The translations under genes and the position numbers were made by a program. The notes under the pieces were generated by a model that did no database searches, had not been told where the DNA came from, and was given only the letters and a program-made list of their open reading frames with translations. Source: Hymenobacter psoromatis (GTDB lineage Bacteria; Bacteroidota; Bacteroidia; Cytophagales; Hymenobacteraceae). From it: 64,000 nt of DNA. The stretch spans positions 434,001 through 498,000 of the forward strand of contig NZ_JAIFAG010000001.1 in assembly GCF_020012125.1 (NCBI RefSeq). The letters run 5' to 3'. This document shows positions 34,347 to 44,087 of this stretch, one piece after another; positions within the stretch are counted from its first letter, which is position 1, and every line of letters begins with the position of its first letter.

Positions 34347-34754
34347 TTACGCTAACGGTTGGGCCAGTACCCGGCTATCGGCGTAAATCTTGGCGATGAA
34401 GGGCCGGGTCGTATGCTTAGCAAATGCCTGCATCGCGGGCAGCGCTTTTATGATGCAATTAGCTATTCGCTGGCCATTCAGCTTCTTGGCAACCAGTACA
34501 AAACTGCCTACCCCGCTGCTCAGGAGGGCAGCTTTCTCCAGGTTATTGTAACTGATATTCTGGTCCAGCGTCAGCACCAGCCAACCCGCTCGCCCGGCGT
34601 GGGCCAGCCACTCCGTATCGGGCGTGGCTTGTGGAAAGATATCGTCGTGCCGCACAAAATTAACGCCAAGCTCGCGGAGCGCACTCATTAGCAAGTGCAC
34701 CGAGGCACCTCGGTCCAGAAATAGCGTAAACTCAGGCAGCTGCTCCAAGCTCAT
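34347..34754 (-). CDS. PIN-like domain toxin of a DUF433/PIN pair
   Basis: This is a 135-residue PIN-like protein (VapC45/DUF5615 type). Features are FTLFLDRGASVHLLMSALRE with the first acidic residue, TPDTEWLAHAGRAGWLVLTL with a following DQ, and TTRPFIAKIYADS near the end. Such proteins are putative RNases. The start is ATG 34754, which lies inside the last 23 bases of the upstream DUF433 gene. The pair has the order and overlap typical of toxin-antitoxin operons. Activity is inferred from family. Confidence 0.8.
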   Translation of the reverse strand: MSLEQLPEFTLFLDRGASVHLLMSALRELGVNFVRHDDIFPQATPDTEWLAHAGRAGWLVLTLDQNISYNNLEKAALLSSGVGSFVLVAKKLNGQRIANCIIKALPAMQAFAKHTTRPFIAKIYADSRVLAQPLA

Positions 34755-35427
34755 AGCGCAAAGCCTCCTCAATAGCCGCTTCCGTTAGGTTGTAGTCGGC
34801 CACTAAATCGCGGATGGAATCGCCAGCCCGGTAGCGCGAAACAACAATATCAACCGCGATGCCGGAAGTGGCCAGTACCGGCCTTCCAAACGAAATGGTA
34901 GGGTCTACCGCTATCAGCATGGGGGATTGGCTAACGTCAGCCGCGGTTTCCGCATCGGCCCGGTAGAGGGGGTAGAGGCGAAGTGGAAAACCAGTCGCGT
35001 CGCGCTCAATCCGCTGTAAATAAGCGGCTACCAATTCCCGAATAGCTACCTGCCCGTGCCGCGAAGCATTGATAAGCACGTCTAACTCGCGGATGAATAA
35101 GTCAACGCCATCGGTTTCAAACTGCTGCTCGGCCAGGGGGTAGTCAGTACCCGCGCTCCTGCGCACGAACTGCACCGCTTGGCGAACTTTGCCCAGCGGC
35201 ACGCGGTGCAAGCGCCGAATGGCAGCCAGCACGTGCAGCTCCACCAGGTTTAGAAAGGATAAGCCGGCTTTGCCCGGCTGCCGCACCAGTAGGCCCGTCT
35301 CAGCCGCCGCCCACCGGGCCGTAGTTTTCAGCGGAAGCCCCGTTAAATGCGCGGCCTGCTGCACCGTGTACAGCGGCAGCCGGTAAGCGGCTTGGCTGGC
35401 ATACAGTTCTTGAAGCGCGTCAGACAT
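34732..35427 (-). CDS. DUF433 domain antitoxin-like protein with MerR-like HTH
   Basis: This is a 231-residue protein. The N-terminus (YTVQQAAHLTGLPLKTTARW, about 15-34) looks like a MerR-type helix-turn-helix. The C-terminal DUF433 domain reads VDPTISFGRPVLATSGIAVD, then YRAGDSIRDLVADYNLTEAA and IEEALRYE. DUF433 proteins are frequent partners of PIN-like toxins and are thought to act as antitoxin and autorepressor. ATG 35427 is preferred to a TTG five codons upstream. It overlaps the toxin gene by 23 bases. Confidence 0.82.
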   Translation of the reverse strand: MSDALQELYASQAAYRLPLYTVQQAAHLTGLPLKTTARWAAAETGLLVRQPGKAGLSFLNLVELHVLAAIRRLHRVPLGKVRQAVQFVRRSAGTDYPLAEQQFETDGVDLFIRELDVLINASRHGQVAIRELVAAYLQRIERDATGFPLRLYPLYRADAETAADVSQSPMLIAVDPTISFGRPVLATSGIAVDIVVSRYRAGDSIRDLVADYNLTEAAIEEALRYELGAAA

Positions 35428-35497
35428 GGGGGTGAGGAGCAACGGGGCGTGAATGTACGAGTTTAACGCGCTTTTTTGCCAAAGGCGTCAGCCCGTG

Positions 35498-37414
35498 CTA
35501 CAACCCCGCCAGCTCCTCCCCAAAGCCGCCGCTGAGGATGGGGAAGCGCAGCCACGAGCGCGGGTCCACGTTGTAGTCATCGAGGTGGAAGCTAGGCGCG
35601 TAGCGCTCGCGCTTCCATTGGTTGCGGCTCCAGAGGGTGTAGAAGCGCCGCACGTAGGTGCGCAGCTGGTCGGGGTCGGCGTGGGGGTCTTCGGCCACGA
35701 GCTGGGCCAGCACGGCGGCGGGGGCCAGGCGGTCGTAGAAGGCTAGGCGCTCAATGCGGTTAAGCAGGGGGTAGGGCATGAGGTCGCGCTCGTCGGTCTG
35801 GTTATCGGCCAGCGGGCGCAGCTCGGCGGTGGGTTGCAGGGCATTCACGTGGCGCAGGGCGGCGTAGCCCAGCTCGGTTTCGGCCCAGCACAACCACTTC
35901 TTCACGAAGTACTTATCCACGCCCGCAATGGGCGAGATGCTGCCCGCCGTGTCGCCGTCCATCGTGCAGTAGCCCACGCTGGCCTCCGAGCGGTTACTCG
36001 TGGTGAGCAGCAGGCAGTTCTGTACGTTGGCCAGCAGCCAGATGCCGGGCGCGCGTACCCGCGCCTGAATATTTTGCAGCGCCAGGTCGTCGGTTTGCCA
36101 AGTCAATTCGCGGCCCAGCGCGCCCTCAATCTTGCCCACGTAGCCGCGCACCTCGTCGTCAATCGTCCAGTCAAAAAACCGCGCCCCAATGCTTTCCGCT
36201 AATTCTTTAGCCGAATTAAACGTATCGTCGGAGGAATTGACCGTGCCCTGGTAGGCGCAGGTCAGCAGGTGGTTGACCAACTCCTGATTGGCCGTAAGGG
36301 AGGGGGTAGGGGCCACTGGCTCCACTACCACTTGCTCCGCCGGGCCGCCCGCGCCGGTCTGCACCACGTCTTTTTTGGCCTCGTCGAAGGCCCCGCTACG
36401 GCGCTTAAATTCTTCCACGCCCAGCTCTTCCACGCCCAGGCGCACCATTTCGGCCACGCCCACGGCGCAGAAGCACGAATCTGCCCCGCCGCTCAAACTC
36501 AGCACGAAGCCGCGGCTGCGCGCCTTGCGCAGGTAATCGAACAAACCCAGGCTCATGGCCTGGTTCAGCTCGCGGTACTCGTCGGGCTCGGGCAGCGGTA
36601 CGATGACATCGGCCACTGCGAGGGGGGTAGCAAAATCCACATCGGCCCACTCTAGGTCCACGGCCTTGAAGCTCAAGAGCTGGTTGCGCTTGAGCAAATG
36701 GCCGTTGCGGGCAATCAGAATCTCGCCGTCATAAATAATGCGGCCCGCCTCGTTTCCTAGCAAATTGGCGTAGAGGTAGGTGCAGGCAAACTTACGCGAA
36801 GCGTTAAGCACCAGCTTATAGCGCAAATCCGTTTTGCTCATCGCAAAGTGACTGGCCGAGGGATTAATAATCAAATCGACCTTGCCCGCCAGGCGGCAGG
36901 CGGGCCGCACGTCGTCCGCCCGCCAGGCATCCTCGCAGATTTCAAACCCAAACCGCACGCCCAAATGCTCAAACGTGAGGTCGCCCAGCGGCCAGCTTTC
37001 GCCCTCCAACGTTACCGTCGTCGTCTCGCCTGCCGGCCACGGCGCAAAAAAGCGCGTTTCGTAATGCACCCCGTCATTGGCCAGAAACTGCTTGGCTGCG
37101 AAGCCTAGAATCTGCCCGTCGCGCAGCACGGCGGCCGTGTTATACGTGCGGTGCGCCAGCCGCACCGGCAGCCCCACCACCACGCAAATACCCTCCGTCA
37201 GCGGCCGGATTTTTTGCAAATGCGCCAGCGCCGAGGCCGGCAGCCAGTCGCTCAGAAATAAATCCTCGCAGTTGTAGCCCGTCAGGCACAGCTCGGGCAA
37301 GCACAGCAGCCCTACCCCCTCGCTTTTGGCCTGCTCAATGGCGGTGCTGATATTCTGAATATTATGCGCCCAATCGAAAGGAATCTGGTTGAGAGCGGCT
37401 CCGGCGATACGCAT
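35498..37414 (-). CDS. nadE: glutamine-dependent NAD+ synthase
   Basis: NadE makes NAD+ from nicotinic acid adenine dinucleotide, ATP and glutamine. The 638-residue protein has an N-terminal nitrilase/CN-hydrolase glutaminase domain with the triad E41 (PELCLTGY), K108 (AAKQFLANDG) and C160 (FEICEDAW). The C-terminal synthetase domain has the ATP-pyrophosphatase loop LSGGADS (307-313) and TTSNRSEASVGYCTMDGDTA. All key residues are present. A Pro/Glu-rich insert lies just after the P-loop region. It is preceded by a REP-like element. Confidence 0.95.
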   Translation of the reverse strand: MRIAGAALNQIPFDWAHNIQNISTAIEQAKSEGVGLLCLPELCLTGYNCEDLFLSDWLPASALAHLQKIRPLTEGICVVVGLPVRLAHRTYNTAAVLRDGQILGFAAKQFLANDGVHYETRFFAPWPAGETTTVTLEGESWPLGDLTFEHLGVRFGFEICEDAWRADDVRPACRLAGKVDLIINPSASHFAMSKTDLRYKLVLNASRKFACTYLYANLLGNEAGRIIYDGEILIARNGHLLKRNQLLSFKAVDLEWADVDFATPLAVADVIVPLPEPDEYRELNQAMSLGLFDYLRKARSRGFVLSLSGGADSCFCAVGVAEMVRLGVEELGVEEFKRRSGAFDEAKKDVVQTGAGGPAEQVVVEPVAPTPSLTANQELVNHLLTCAYQGTVNSSDDTFNSAKELAESIGARFFDWTIDDEVRGYVGKIEGALGRELTWQTDDLALQNIQARVRAPGIWLLANVQNCLLLTTSNRSEASVGYCTMDGDTAGSISPIAGVDKYFVKKWLCWAETELGYAALRHVNALQPTAELRPLADNQTDERDLMPYPLLNRIERLAFYDRLAPAAVLAQLVAEDPHADPDQLRTYVRRFYTLWSRNQWKRERYAPSFHLDDYNVDPRSWLRFPILSGGFGEELAGL

Positions 37415-37452
37415 GGGTAAAGAGGGGTAGGGACCTAAATCATTTTTCGTCC

Positions 37453-37551
37453 GTCATTGCGAGCAAAGCGAAGCAATCGCACCAGAACGATAGTAGAACA
37501 ATCGGCGCGGGTTTCGTTCTGATGCGATTGCTTCGCTTTGCTCGCAATAAC
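37453..37551. repeat. REP/MITE-like palindromic element, copy 3
   Basis: The left arm GTCATTGCGAGCAAAGCGAA (37453-) pairs with the right arm ending at 37551, with one mismatch over 29 bp. The core (CCAGAACGATAGTAGAACAA, then TCGGCGCGGGTTTCGTTCTG) matches the core of copy 1 in the same orientation. Arms have AGC where copy 1 has GCGC, with compensating changes on both sides. It lies between rnc and nadE. Confidence 0.88.
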
Positions 37552-37569
37552 AGCCGCCCCTTTGTCAGT

Positions 37570-38304
37570 TCACGCCCCCAGCGCAACTAAGGCCCGCTCG
37601 GCGGCCAGCTGTTCGGCCTGCTTTTTATTGAGGCCCATGCCAGTGGCCACTACCTCATCGCCCAGCAGCACGGTAGCCGTAAACTCCATGACGCCGCCCG
37701 GCCGGGGCTCGCCGCTGATTTCGTAGCGCACCTCCTTACCCCGCCGCTGCGCCCACTCAATGAGCTTGCTTTTATAGTTGGAAGTCGTGGTAGTTAGTTT
37801 ATTAACGTCCACGAAGGGCTTTATCAAGCCCTTGAGCACAAACTTGCGGGCGGCCTTGTAGCCCAAATCCAGGTACACCGCGCCCACCAGCGCCTCCAGC
37901 GCGTTGCCATTCACGGAGCGTGAGCGGGCCACCCGGCTCTGCGCCGAATCGAGCTGCACCAGCTTGTCGAGGCCCATTTTGAGGGCGATGGCGTTCAGGC
38001 TTTCGCGGTTGACGATGCGCGAGCGCGTCTCGGTCAGGAAACCCTCCTGCTCGTGAGGAAATTTTTTAAATAAATACTCGGCTACCACCGTGCCCAGCAC
38101 GGCATCGCCCAGAAATTCCAGCCGCTCGTTGCTTTGGTGGCGGCCCGCCCCCGGCTCGGCCCGCACCACCGACGAGTGCGTGAACGCCAACTGGTAGAGC
38201 CGGGTATTATCCGGGTTTTGGCCGATGACGATAGCCACGGCCTGCCGAAACTGCTTGTCGCTGCCCAGCAGCCGCCTGAACAAGCCAAAGAGGGGTAGGG
38301 GCAT
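37570..38304 (-). CDS. rnc: ribonuclease III
   Basis: RNase III cleaves double-stranded RNA and processes rRNA. The 244-residue protein has the catalytic domain with the signature SNERLEFLGDAVLGTVVAEY and a second acidic cluster near NALEALVGAVYLDLGY. The C-terminal dsRNA-binding domain starts at about YKSKLIEWAQRRGKEVRYEI and ends in NKKQAEQLAAERALVALGA. It lies downstream of fabF on the same strand (68-base gap). The acpP-fabF-rnc order is widespread in Bacteroidota and other phyla. Confidence 0.96.
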   Translation of the reverse strand: MPLPLFGLFRRLLGSDKQFRQAVAIVIGQNPDNTRLYQLAFTHSSVVRAEPGAGRHQSNERLEFLGDAVLGTVVAEYLFKKFPHEQEGFLTETRSRIVNRESLNAIALKMGLDKLVQLDSAQSRVARSRSVNGNALEALVGAVYLDLGYKAARKFVLKGLIKPFVDVNKLTTTTSNYKSKLIEWAQRRGKEVRYEISGEPRPGGVMEFTATVLLGDEVVATGMGLNKKQAEQLAAERALVALGA

Positions 38305-38372
38305 TAGAAAATAACCGTTGGCAATTAGCTTCTTAATAGAGTAAAAAAGAACGTCATGCTCATCTGGCTTTA

Positions 38373-39626
38373 CTACTCGCTCAGCTTACGAAAAATAACC
38401 GACGTATTGTGCCCGCCGAAGCCAAACGTATTGCTCATGGCTACCCGCACGTTGCGTTTCTGCGCCACATTGGGCGTAAAATTCAGGGCCTGATTGATTT
38501 CCGGGTCGGGCGTGTGCAAGTTGATGGTGGGCGGCACTAGGCCGTACTGCATGGCCAGAATACTCGCCACTGCCTCAATGCCGCCCGCGCCGCCCAGTAG
38601 ATGGCCGGTCATGCTCTTGGTAGAGGAAATATTGAGCTTGGTGGCGTGCTCGCCGAATACGGTTTCGATGGCCTTAATCTCGGCCCCGTCGCCGAGCGGC
38701 GTGCTCGTGCCGTGGGTGTTGATGTAGTCCACGTCCTCGGGCTGAATGCCAGCATCGCGCAGGGCGTTGCGCATCACCAGCACCACGCCCGAGCCGCTGG
38801 GGTCGGGAGCCGTGATGTGGTAGGCATCCGACGACATGCCGCCGCCGATAACCTCGCAGTAGATTTTTACCCCGCGGGCTTTGGCGTGCTCGTATTCTTC
38901 GAGTACCAGCGCGCCCGCGCCTTCGCCCAGCACGAAGCCATCGCGGTCCTTGTCGTAGGGCCGCGAGGCGGTGGCCGGGTCGTCGTTGCGCTCACTCATG
39001 GCCTTGAGCGCGTTGAAGCCGCCTACCCCCGATTCGGTGATGGCCGCCTCCGAGCCGCCGGTGACAATGGCATCGGCCAGCCCAAGGCGGATATTATTGA
39101 AGGCGGCAATGAGCGCGTCATTAGACGAGGCGCAGGCCGAGGTGGTGACGAAATTGGGGCCGCGAAAGCCGTTCTTAATGGAAATATTGCCCGACGACGA
39201 GTCGGCAATCATGCGTGGGATGAAGAAGGGCGAGTAGCGGGGCGTGCCATCGCCGCGCTCAAACTGGAAGCATTCTTCCTGCAACGACTTCAGCCCCCCA
39301 ATGCCCGAGCCCCAGATAACGCCCACGCGGTCCTTATCTACCCCGCCCGTCAGTAGGCCCGCGTCGGCGATGGCCTCGTCGGCAGCAATGACGGCGAACT
39401 GCGTGAATAGGTCCATCTTACGGCCTTCCTTGCGGTCGAAGTAGGCGTCCGGGTTGTAGTCTTTAACCTCGCAGGCGAAGCGGGTTTTAAACTTAGCCGC
39501 ATCGAAGCGGGTGATGGGCGCGGCCCCACTCACGCCGTTTTTGAGCCCCTCCCAGTAGGTGGGGGCGGTACTGCCCAGCGGGGTAATGGCCCCCAGGCCG
39601 GTTACGACAACGCGGCGAACATTCAT
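38373..39626 (-). CDS. fabF: 3-oxoacyl-ACP synthase II
   Basis: FabF condenses malonyl-ACP with acyl-ACP in fatty acid elongation. The 417-residue protein has the Cys-His-His triad of the family: C165 (TTSACASSND), H305 (INTHGTSTPLGD) and H342 (KSMTGHLLGGAGG). The length is normal. The ATG directly abuts one arm of a 55-bp inverted repeat that fills the gap to acpP. It follows acpP and precedes rnc, a classic cluster. Confidence 0.97.
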   Translation of the reverse strand: MNVRRVVVTGLGAITPLGSTAPTYWEGLKNGVSGAAPITRFDAAKFKTRFACEVKDYNPDAYFDRKEGRKMDLFTQFAVIAADEAIADAGLLTGGVDKDRVGVIWGSGIGGLKSLQEECFQFERGDGTPRYSPFFIPRMIADSSSGNISIKNGFRGPNFVTTSACASSNDALIAAFNNIRLGLADAIVTGGSEAAITESGVGGFNALKAMSERNDDPATASRPYDKDRDGFVLGEGAGALVLEEYEHAKARGVKIYCEVIGGGMSSDAYHITAPDPSGSGVVLVMRNALRDAGIQPEDVDYINTHGTSTPLGDGAEIKAIETVFGEHATKLNISSTKSMTGHLLGGAGGIEAVASILAMQYGLVPPTINLHTPDPEINQALNFTPNVAQKRNVRVAMSNTFGFGGHNTSVIFRKLSE

Positions 39627-39861
39627 CGCAGATTCAAACTGGTTAAACGAATAAAACGGATACGCCGCTCCGCGGCTGACTAGCTAAGCGGGCGGACGAG
39701 CAGTTGGGCAGCCTGCGGCTGGCCCAAAATGCCAAAACCGGCCGGCAGCTAGCCGGCCGGTTCACAAACACAAACTCAGAAATTCAAACGCCTGCCTCCA
39801 AAAAACAGTTAGCCGCGGAGCGGCGTATCCGTTTAATCAGTTTAATCCGTTTGAATCTGCG
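39627..39861. repeat. 55-bp imperfect inverted repeat filling the acpP-fabF gap
   Basis: Arm 39627-39681 (CGCAGATTCAAACTGG... to GCCGCTCCGCGGCTGACT) pairs with 39807-39861 with few mismatches. It fills almost the whole gap. The arms contain the GTTTAATCAGTTTAATCCGT-type word. A terminator-like hairpin (39734-39762) sits in the 125-base spacer. Confidence 0.85.
39734..39762 (-). terminator. terminator after acpP
   Basis: On the minus strand AACCGGCCGGC and GCCGGCCGGTT (11 bp) enclose a TAGCT loop and are followed by TTTT-type bases (AAAA at 39734-39737 on plus). It could partly uncouple fabF from acpP. Confidence 0.65.
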
Positions 39862-39863
39862 GT

Positions 39864-40100
39864 CTATTTGGCGTGTTCTTCGAGGTAGCTCACCGCCTGG
39901 CCCACGGTCTGGATGTTCTCGGCCTGGTCGTCGGGGATGCTGACGTTGAATTCTTTCTCGAATTCCATAATCAGCTCCACGGTGTCGAGTGAATCGGCAC
40001 CCAGGTCGTTGGTGAAGCTGGCTTCCGGGGTTACTTCCGAGGCTTCAACACCCAGCTTATCGATAATGATGGCTTTTACTTTTTCGGCGATTTCAGACAT
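39864..40100 (-). CDS. acpP: acyl carrier protein
   Basis: This is a 78-residue acidic acyl carrier protein. The phosphopantetheine attachment serine is S37 in the [16 protein letters not shown] motif. The start is ATG 40100 ([18 protein letters not shown]); an upstream open frame is not supported. It is the acyl carrier for fatty acid synthesis and is placed directly upstream of fabF. A perfect 16-bp palindrome lies 32-47 bases upstream and overlaps a TTACTTTG -7-like box, suggesting regulated expression. Confidence 0.97.
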   Translation of the reverse strand: MSEIAEKVKAIIIDKLGVEASEVTPEASFTNDLGADSLDTVELIMEFEKEFNVSIPDDQAENIQTVGQAVSYLEEHAK

Positions 40101-40131
40101 TGCAGTCGTGGTTAAGGGGAAACTTGCCTGC

Positions 40132-40147
40132 AAAGTAACGTTACTTT
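40132..40147. promoter_or_regulatory. 16-bp palindrome over the acpP promoter region
   Basis: AAAGTAACGTTACTTT is a perfect palindrome. Its half TTACTTTG(C) on the minus strand resembles the -7 box of acpP. The position suggests an operator, but the binding protein is unknown. Confidence 0.5.
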
Positions 40148-40238
40148 TTCCAACTGCCCAGCGAATTGCCTTCAGCGAGGGCGTACAATATTTTGGCCTA
40201 CCCCCCTCGGCGCGTCCCATGTGCCCGGCCGAAAGCAG

Positions 40239-40246
40239 TAGCTTTG
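40239..40246 (+). promoter_or_regulatory. -7 box (TAGCTTTG) of the IPExxxVDY gene
   Basis: TAGCTTTG matches TAnnTTTG and ends 17 bases before the ATG at 40264. Confidence 0.6.
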
Positions 40247-40263
40247 CACTTCGCCGCTGACTC

Positions 40264-40692
40264 ATGAAAACCCTAACGCTAGAGGCCGAGTACGACTGCG
40301 ACTTCGCATTATACGGCCTGGTTTCCGGCACCCGCGATTACACGCTGGCCTGGAGCCTCAACCGCGGCCTGCGCCTGCGCCTGCTGCGCCAGCCCGACTA
40401 TGTGCTGAACTTAGTGCAGCAGGGCGCGCTAGCCTTCAGCTATTACCTCTACGGCACGGATGTCCTTACCTTGCGGCTGCTGCGCAACCGGGCGGCCTTG
40501 CCTTCGGTGCTGGCCAAGCCGTATCTGGCCCCCGATATTCGGGAGTACGACTACTTGCTGCAAGTGTGTGGTGGGGCCGACGAGCTAGCTGGCACCGAGC
40601 TGCTCGACCGCCTCACGGCCCTACCGGTGGTGCAGTACGCCAGCGAGCTGGACCCCTACGAACTGAAATACAAAGAGAACCTGATTTTTTGA
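40264..40692 (+). CDS. IPExxxVDY family protein
   Basis: This is a 142-residue soluble protein of the Bacteroidota-specific IPExxxVDY family of unknown function. Family features are the N-terminal [20 protein letters not shown], a version of the name motif ([14 protein letters not shown]), and the C-terminal [10 protein letters not shown]. It lies divergent from acpP and 96 bases upstream of pyk, an arrangement consistent with a core-genome cluster. Confidence 0.85.
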   Translation: MKTLTLEAEYDCDFALYGLVSGTRDYTLAWSLNRGLRLRLLRQPDYVLNLVQQGALAFSYYLYGTDVLTLRLLRNRAALPSVLAKPYLAPDIREYDYLLQVCGGADELAGTELLDRLTALPVVQYASELDPYELKYKENLIF

Positions 40693-40788
40693 CCCGCGCG
40701 CCCTCCTGCCCACCCGCCCTAGACGTTCTACCTCACTTTATTCAGAAAAAAGCTACTAGCCACTCGGTATTAGCCATCAGCTACTAAA

Positions 40789-42227
<1,439 letters not shown>

Positions 42228-42231
<4 letters not shown>

Positions 42232-42416
42232 ACCACTAATTAGCACGAATTTTAGCAGATTTTACGGATTTTGTGAACGATTCGCAATGGCTCTTTCGCT
42301 TAGCCACAGATAGTTCATTAAGCAAAAAAGGCCGCCCAAGTGGGCGGCCTTTTAGTTGTTGCGAATCGTCCACAAAATCTGTGAAATCTGTGAAATTCGT
42401 GCTAATCAATGGTCTA
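42228..42416. repeat. 60-bp inverted repeat between pyk and the T9SS cargo gene
   Basis: Arm 42228-42287 (TTAGACCACTAATTAGCACG... to GATTCGCAA) pairs with 42359-42416 with few mismatches. Both arms include the stop codon of the adjacent gene (TAG of pyk, TGA of the minus-strand gene). A terminator hairpin sits in the spacer. Confidence 0.88.
42326..42353. terminator. bidirectional terminator between convergent genes
   Basis: AAAAGGCCGCCCA pairs with TGGGCGGCCTTTT (13 bp, very small loop), with U-tracts for both directions. It serves pyk and the convergent T9SS gene. Confidence 0.85.
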
Positions 42417-43920
42417 GTTTCCAGGTTAAGGGCAGCATATTAGGTATGAATAGCTGCACGAGGTAGAGGCCGGCGGGGATGGTAGCTACGGGGAGGGGTA
42501 GGGCCGTTTGGCCGGCCGATACCGGCACGCTCCATACGCGGCGGCCCAGCGCATCGGTGAGGGTCAGCGTGGTGCCCGCCGGCGCGGGCGCGGCCAGCGT
42601 GAGGATAGCCGCCTCCGCGGCCGGATTGGGCGCGAGGGTGGCCGCCGCGGCGGCCAGTGCGGCGCGGGTTGGCAGCAGGCTGGCGTAGTCGGCTGGCTGG
42701 CCGCAGCTTACCGCACCCCGGCGGTAGTAAGCCAACACATTTTCGTAATAATCAATAAAGTAAGTGGGCCCTACCCCCAGCGTCGGCCCGAAGGTTTGGC
42801 CTACTGCCAGAAAATCAAGCCCCGGCAGGTATTGGCTCGCGTCGGCGTTAGAGGCGTAGACTTTCAGGAAAGGTAGCATCTCAGGTTCGGCCAGGCACGA
42901 GCTAGGGCCGGTTTGCAAGGCGTAGCCCCGGCCCATCAGCAAGGTGCCTGAAGTAGGAGCGGTATCTGGTCGGTATTCGCCCGCGAGGAGTCCCAAGAAC
43001 GGCCACTGCGGCGAAGCGCCCGTGCGCAGTGAAAAGGCCCAGCGCCCCTGCTTCACCGGGCTAAGCGTCGTAACCAGCGGGCCGATGCAGCTAGGCGCGA
43101 GGGTATTCGTCACGCGGTCCTGCTCACTGTGAGTAAAAATCAGACTATCAGTCGTTTGTTGGCGGCTGAGAATGCGCCGCAGCCGGTAGCCGTGCTGGCA
43201 TTGCAGCGCCGCGAATACGGGAGGCGACAACTCGTAGCCTACCTCATCGCCCGCGCTCAGCGCGAACAGCACGCGCGGGTCATAAGGACCCAGGCCCGGT
43301 TGCGGCGGGCCGTATTGCTGCCAGGCGGGGGGTAGGGGGCCGCTGGCCGGCAGCGCCAGCCACGGCGGCCCTTGCAGCAGGCCGTGCAATCGGCTCAGCC
43401 GTAGCACCTGCCCGTTGCTGAGCGTGATGGTGGCTACCGAATCGGGGGTAGCGCCGGCCGGGTCCGCCACCCGGCTCGTGAGCGTGGCCGTGAGGGCCGG
43501 CTGCGTGCTGGCGGCCCAGGTGCTGCCCACGGCGGCGCGGGGCCGCAGTAGCAGCGCTACCGGTGCGGCCGGCCCACCCAGCGCTGGCTCAGCATCGGCT
43601 TCGAGGTAGTAGTCGGCGGTGCCGGGGTGCCAGCGCAGGCGCGCGCCCAGTAGGTTGTTGCGGCTCTTGCGGAGGGGGTAGGTGCTGCCTGGCACGGGCC
43701 GCAGCAGTCGGTTGAAGGCATACACCGAGTCGCCGGCCGGGGTGACGTAGGCCGAATCGACGCGCAGCGTGTGCACCGCCGTAGAGGGGGTAGGGTCGCT
43801 GGCCGCGAAGCTATAAACGAAGCCCGGCCGAAACGGCCGCCACGTCGGGGCTTGGCCGTACGCTCGAAAGCCACCCAGTTGGCTCAGTAGTAAGAGAAGT
43901 AGCAGGTAGCCGTGCCGCAT
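42406..43920 (-). CDS. exported protein with T9SS-type C-terminal sorting domain
   Basis: This is a 504-residue secreted protein of unknown enzymatic role. The signal peptide (MRHGYLLLLLLLSQ...YGQ) starts at ATG 43920; a TTG lies four codons upstream. The last 80 residues form a type A T9SS sorting domain: APNPAAEAAILTLAAPAPAG, LTLTDALGRRVWSVPV, then LPVATIPAGLYLVQLF. The middle has no recognised domain and reads as beta-rich with several Cys. Export to the surface by T9SS is inferred; no core T9SS gene is in the window. Confidence 0.82.
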   Translation of the reverse strand: MRHGYLLLLLLLSQLGGFRAYGQAPTWRPFRPGFVYSFAASDPTPSTAVHTLRVDSAYVTPAGDSVYAFNRLLRPVPGSTYPLRKSRNNLLGARLRWHPGTADYYLEADAEPALGGPAAPVALLLRPRAAVGSTWAASTQPALTATLTSRVADPAGATPDSVATITLSNGQVLRLSRLHGLLQGPPWLALPASGPLPPAWQQYGPPQPGLGPYDPRVLFALSAGDEVGYELSPPVFAALQCQHGYRLRRILSRQQTTDSLIFTHSEQDRVTNTLAPSCIGPLVTTLSPVKQGRWAFSLRTGASPQWPFLGLLAGEYRPDTAPTSGTLLMGRGYALQTGPSSCLAEPEMLPFLKVYASNADASQYLPGLDFLAVGQTFGPTLGVGPTYFIDYYENVLAYYRRGAVSCGQPADYASLLPTRAALAAAAATLAPNPAAEAAILTLAAPAPAGTTLTLTDALGRRVWSVPVSAGQTALPLPVATIPAGLYLVQLFIPNMLPLTWKLDH

Positions 43921-43991
43921 CGCGCTTATCAATTAAGAGGTGAATAGCGCAGGCAAAATACCGAAGAATATTCTTAATTCAACCTTCACGC

Positions 43992-44023
43992 AAAAAGCCC
44001 TGCCGGGGAGGGCAGGGCTTTTT
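43992..44023 (-). terminator. terminator after rpsT
   Basis: AAAAAGCCCTGCC pairs with GGCAGGGCTTTTT (13 bp, 6-base loop). It is downstream of rpsT on the minus strand and before the start of the T9SS cargo gene. Confidence 0.85.
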
Positions 44024-44087
44024 GGTAAGAAGCGCGGGACCGAACGGTGGGGCGGCAGAGTCCGGCCCCGCTAGAACTCGTCTCGCG

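Noticed and set aside
9124-37551. CRISPR array
   Set aside because: The repeats are single palindromic elements kilobases apart, not direct repeats with regular spacers, and no cas gene is present.
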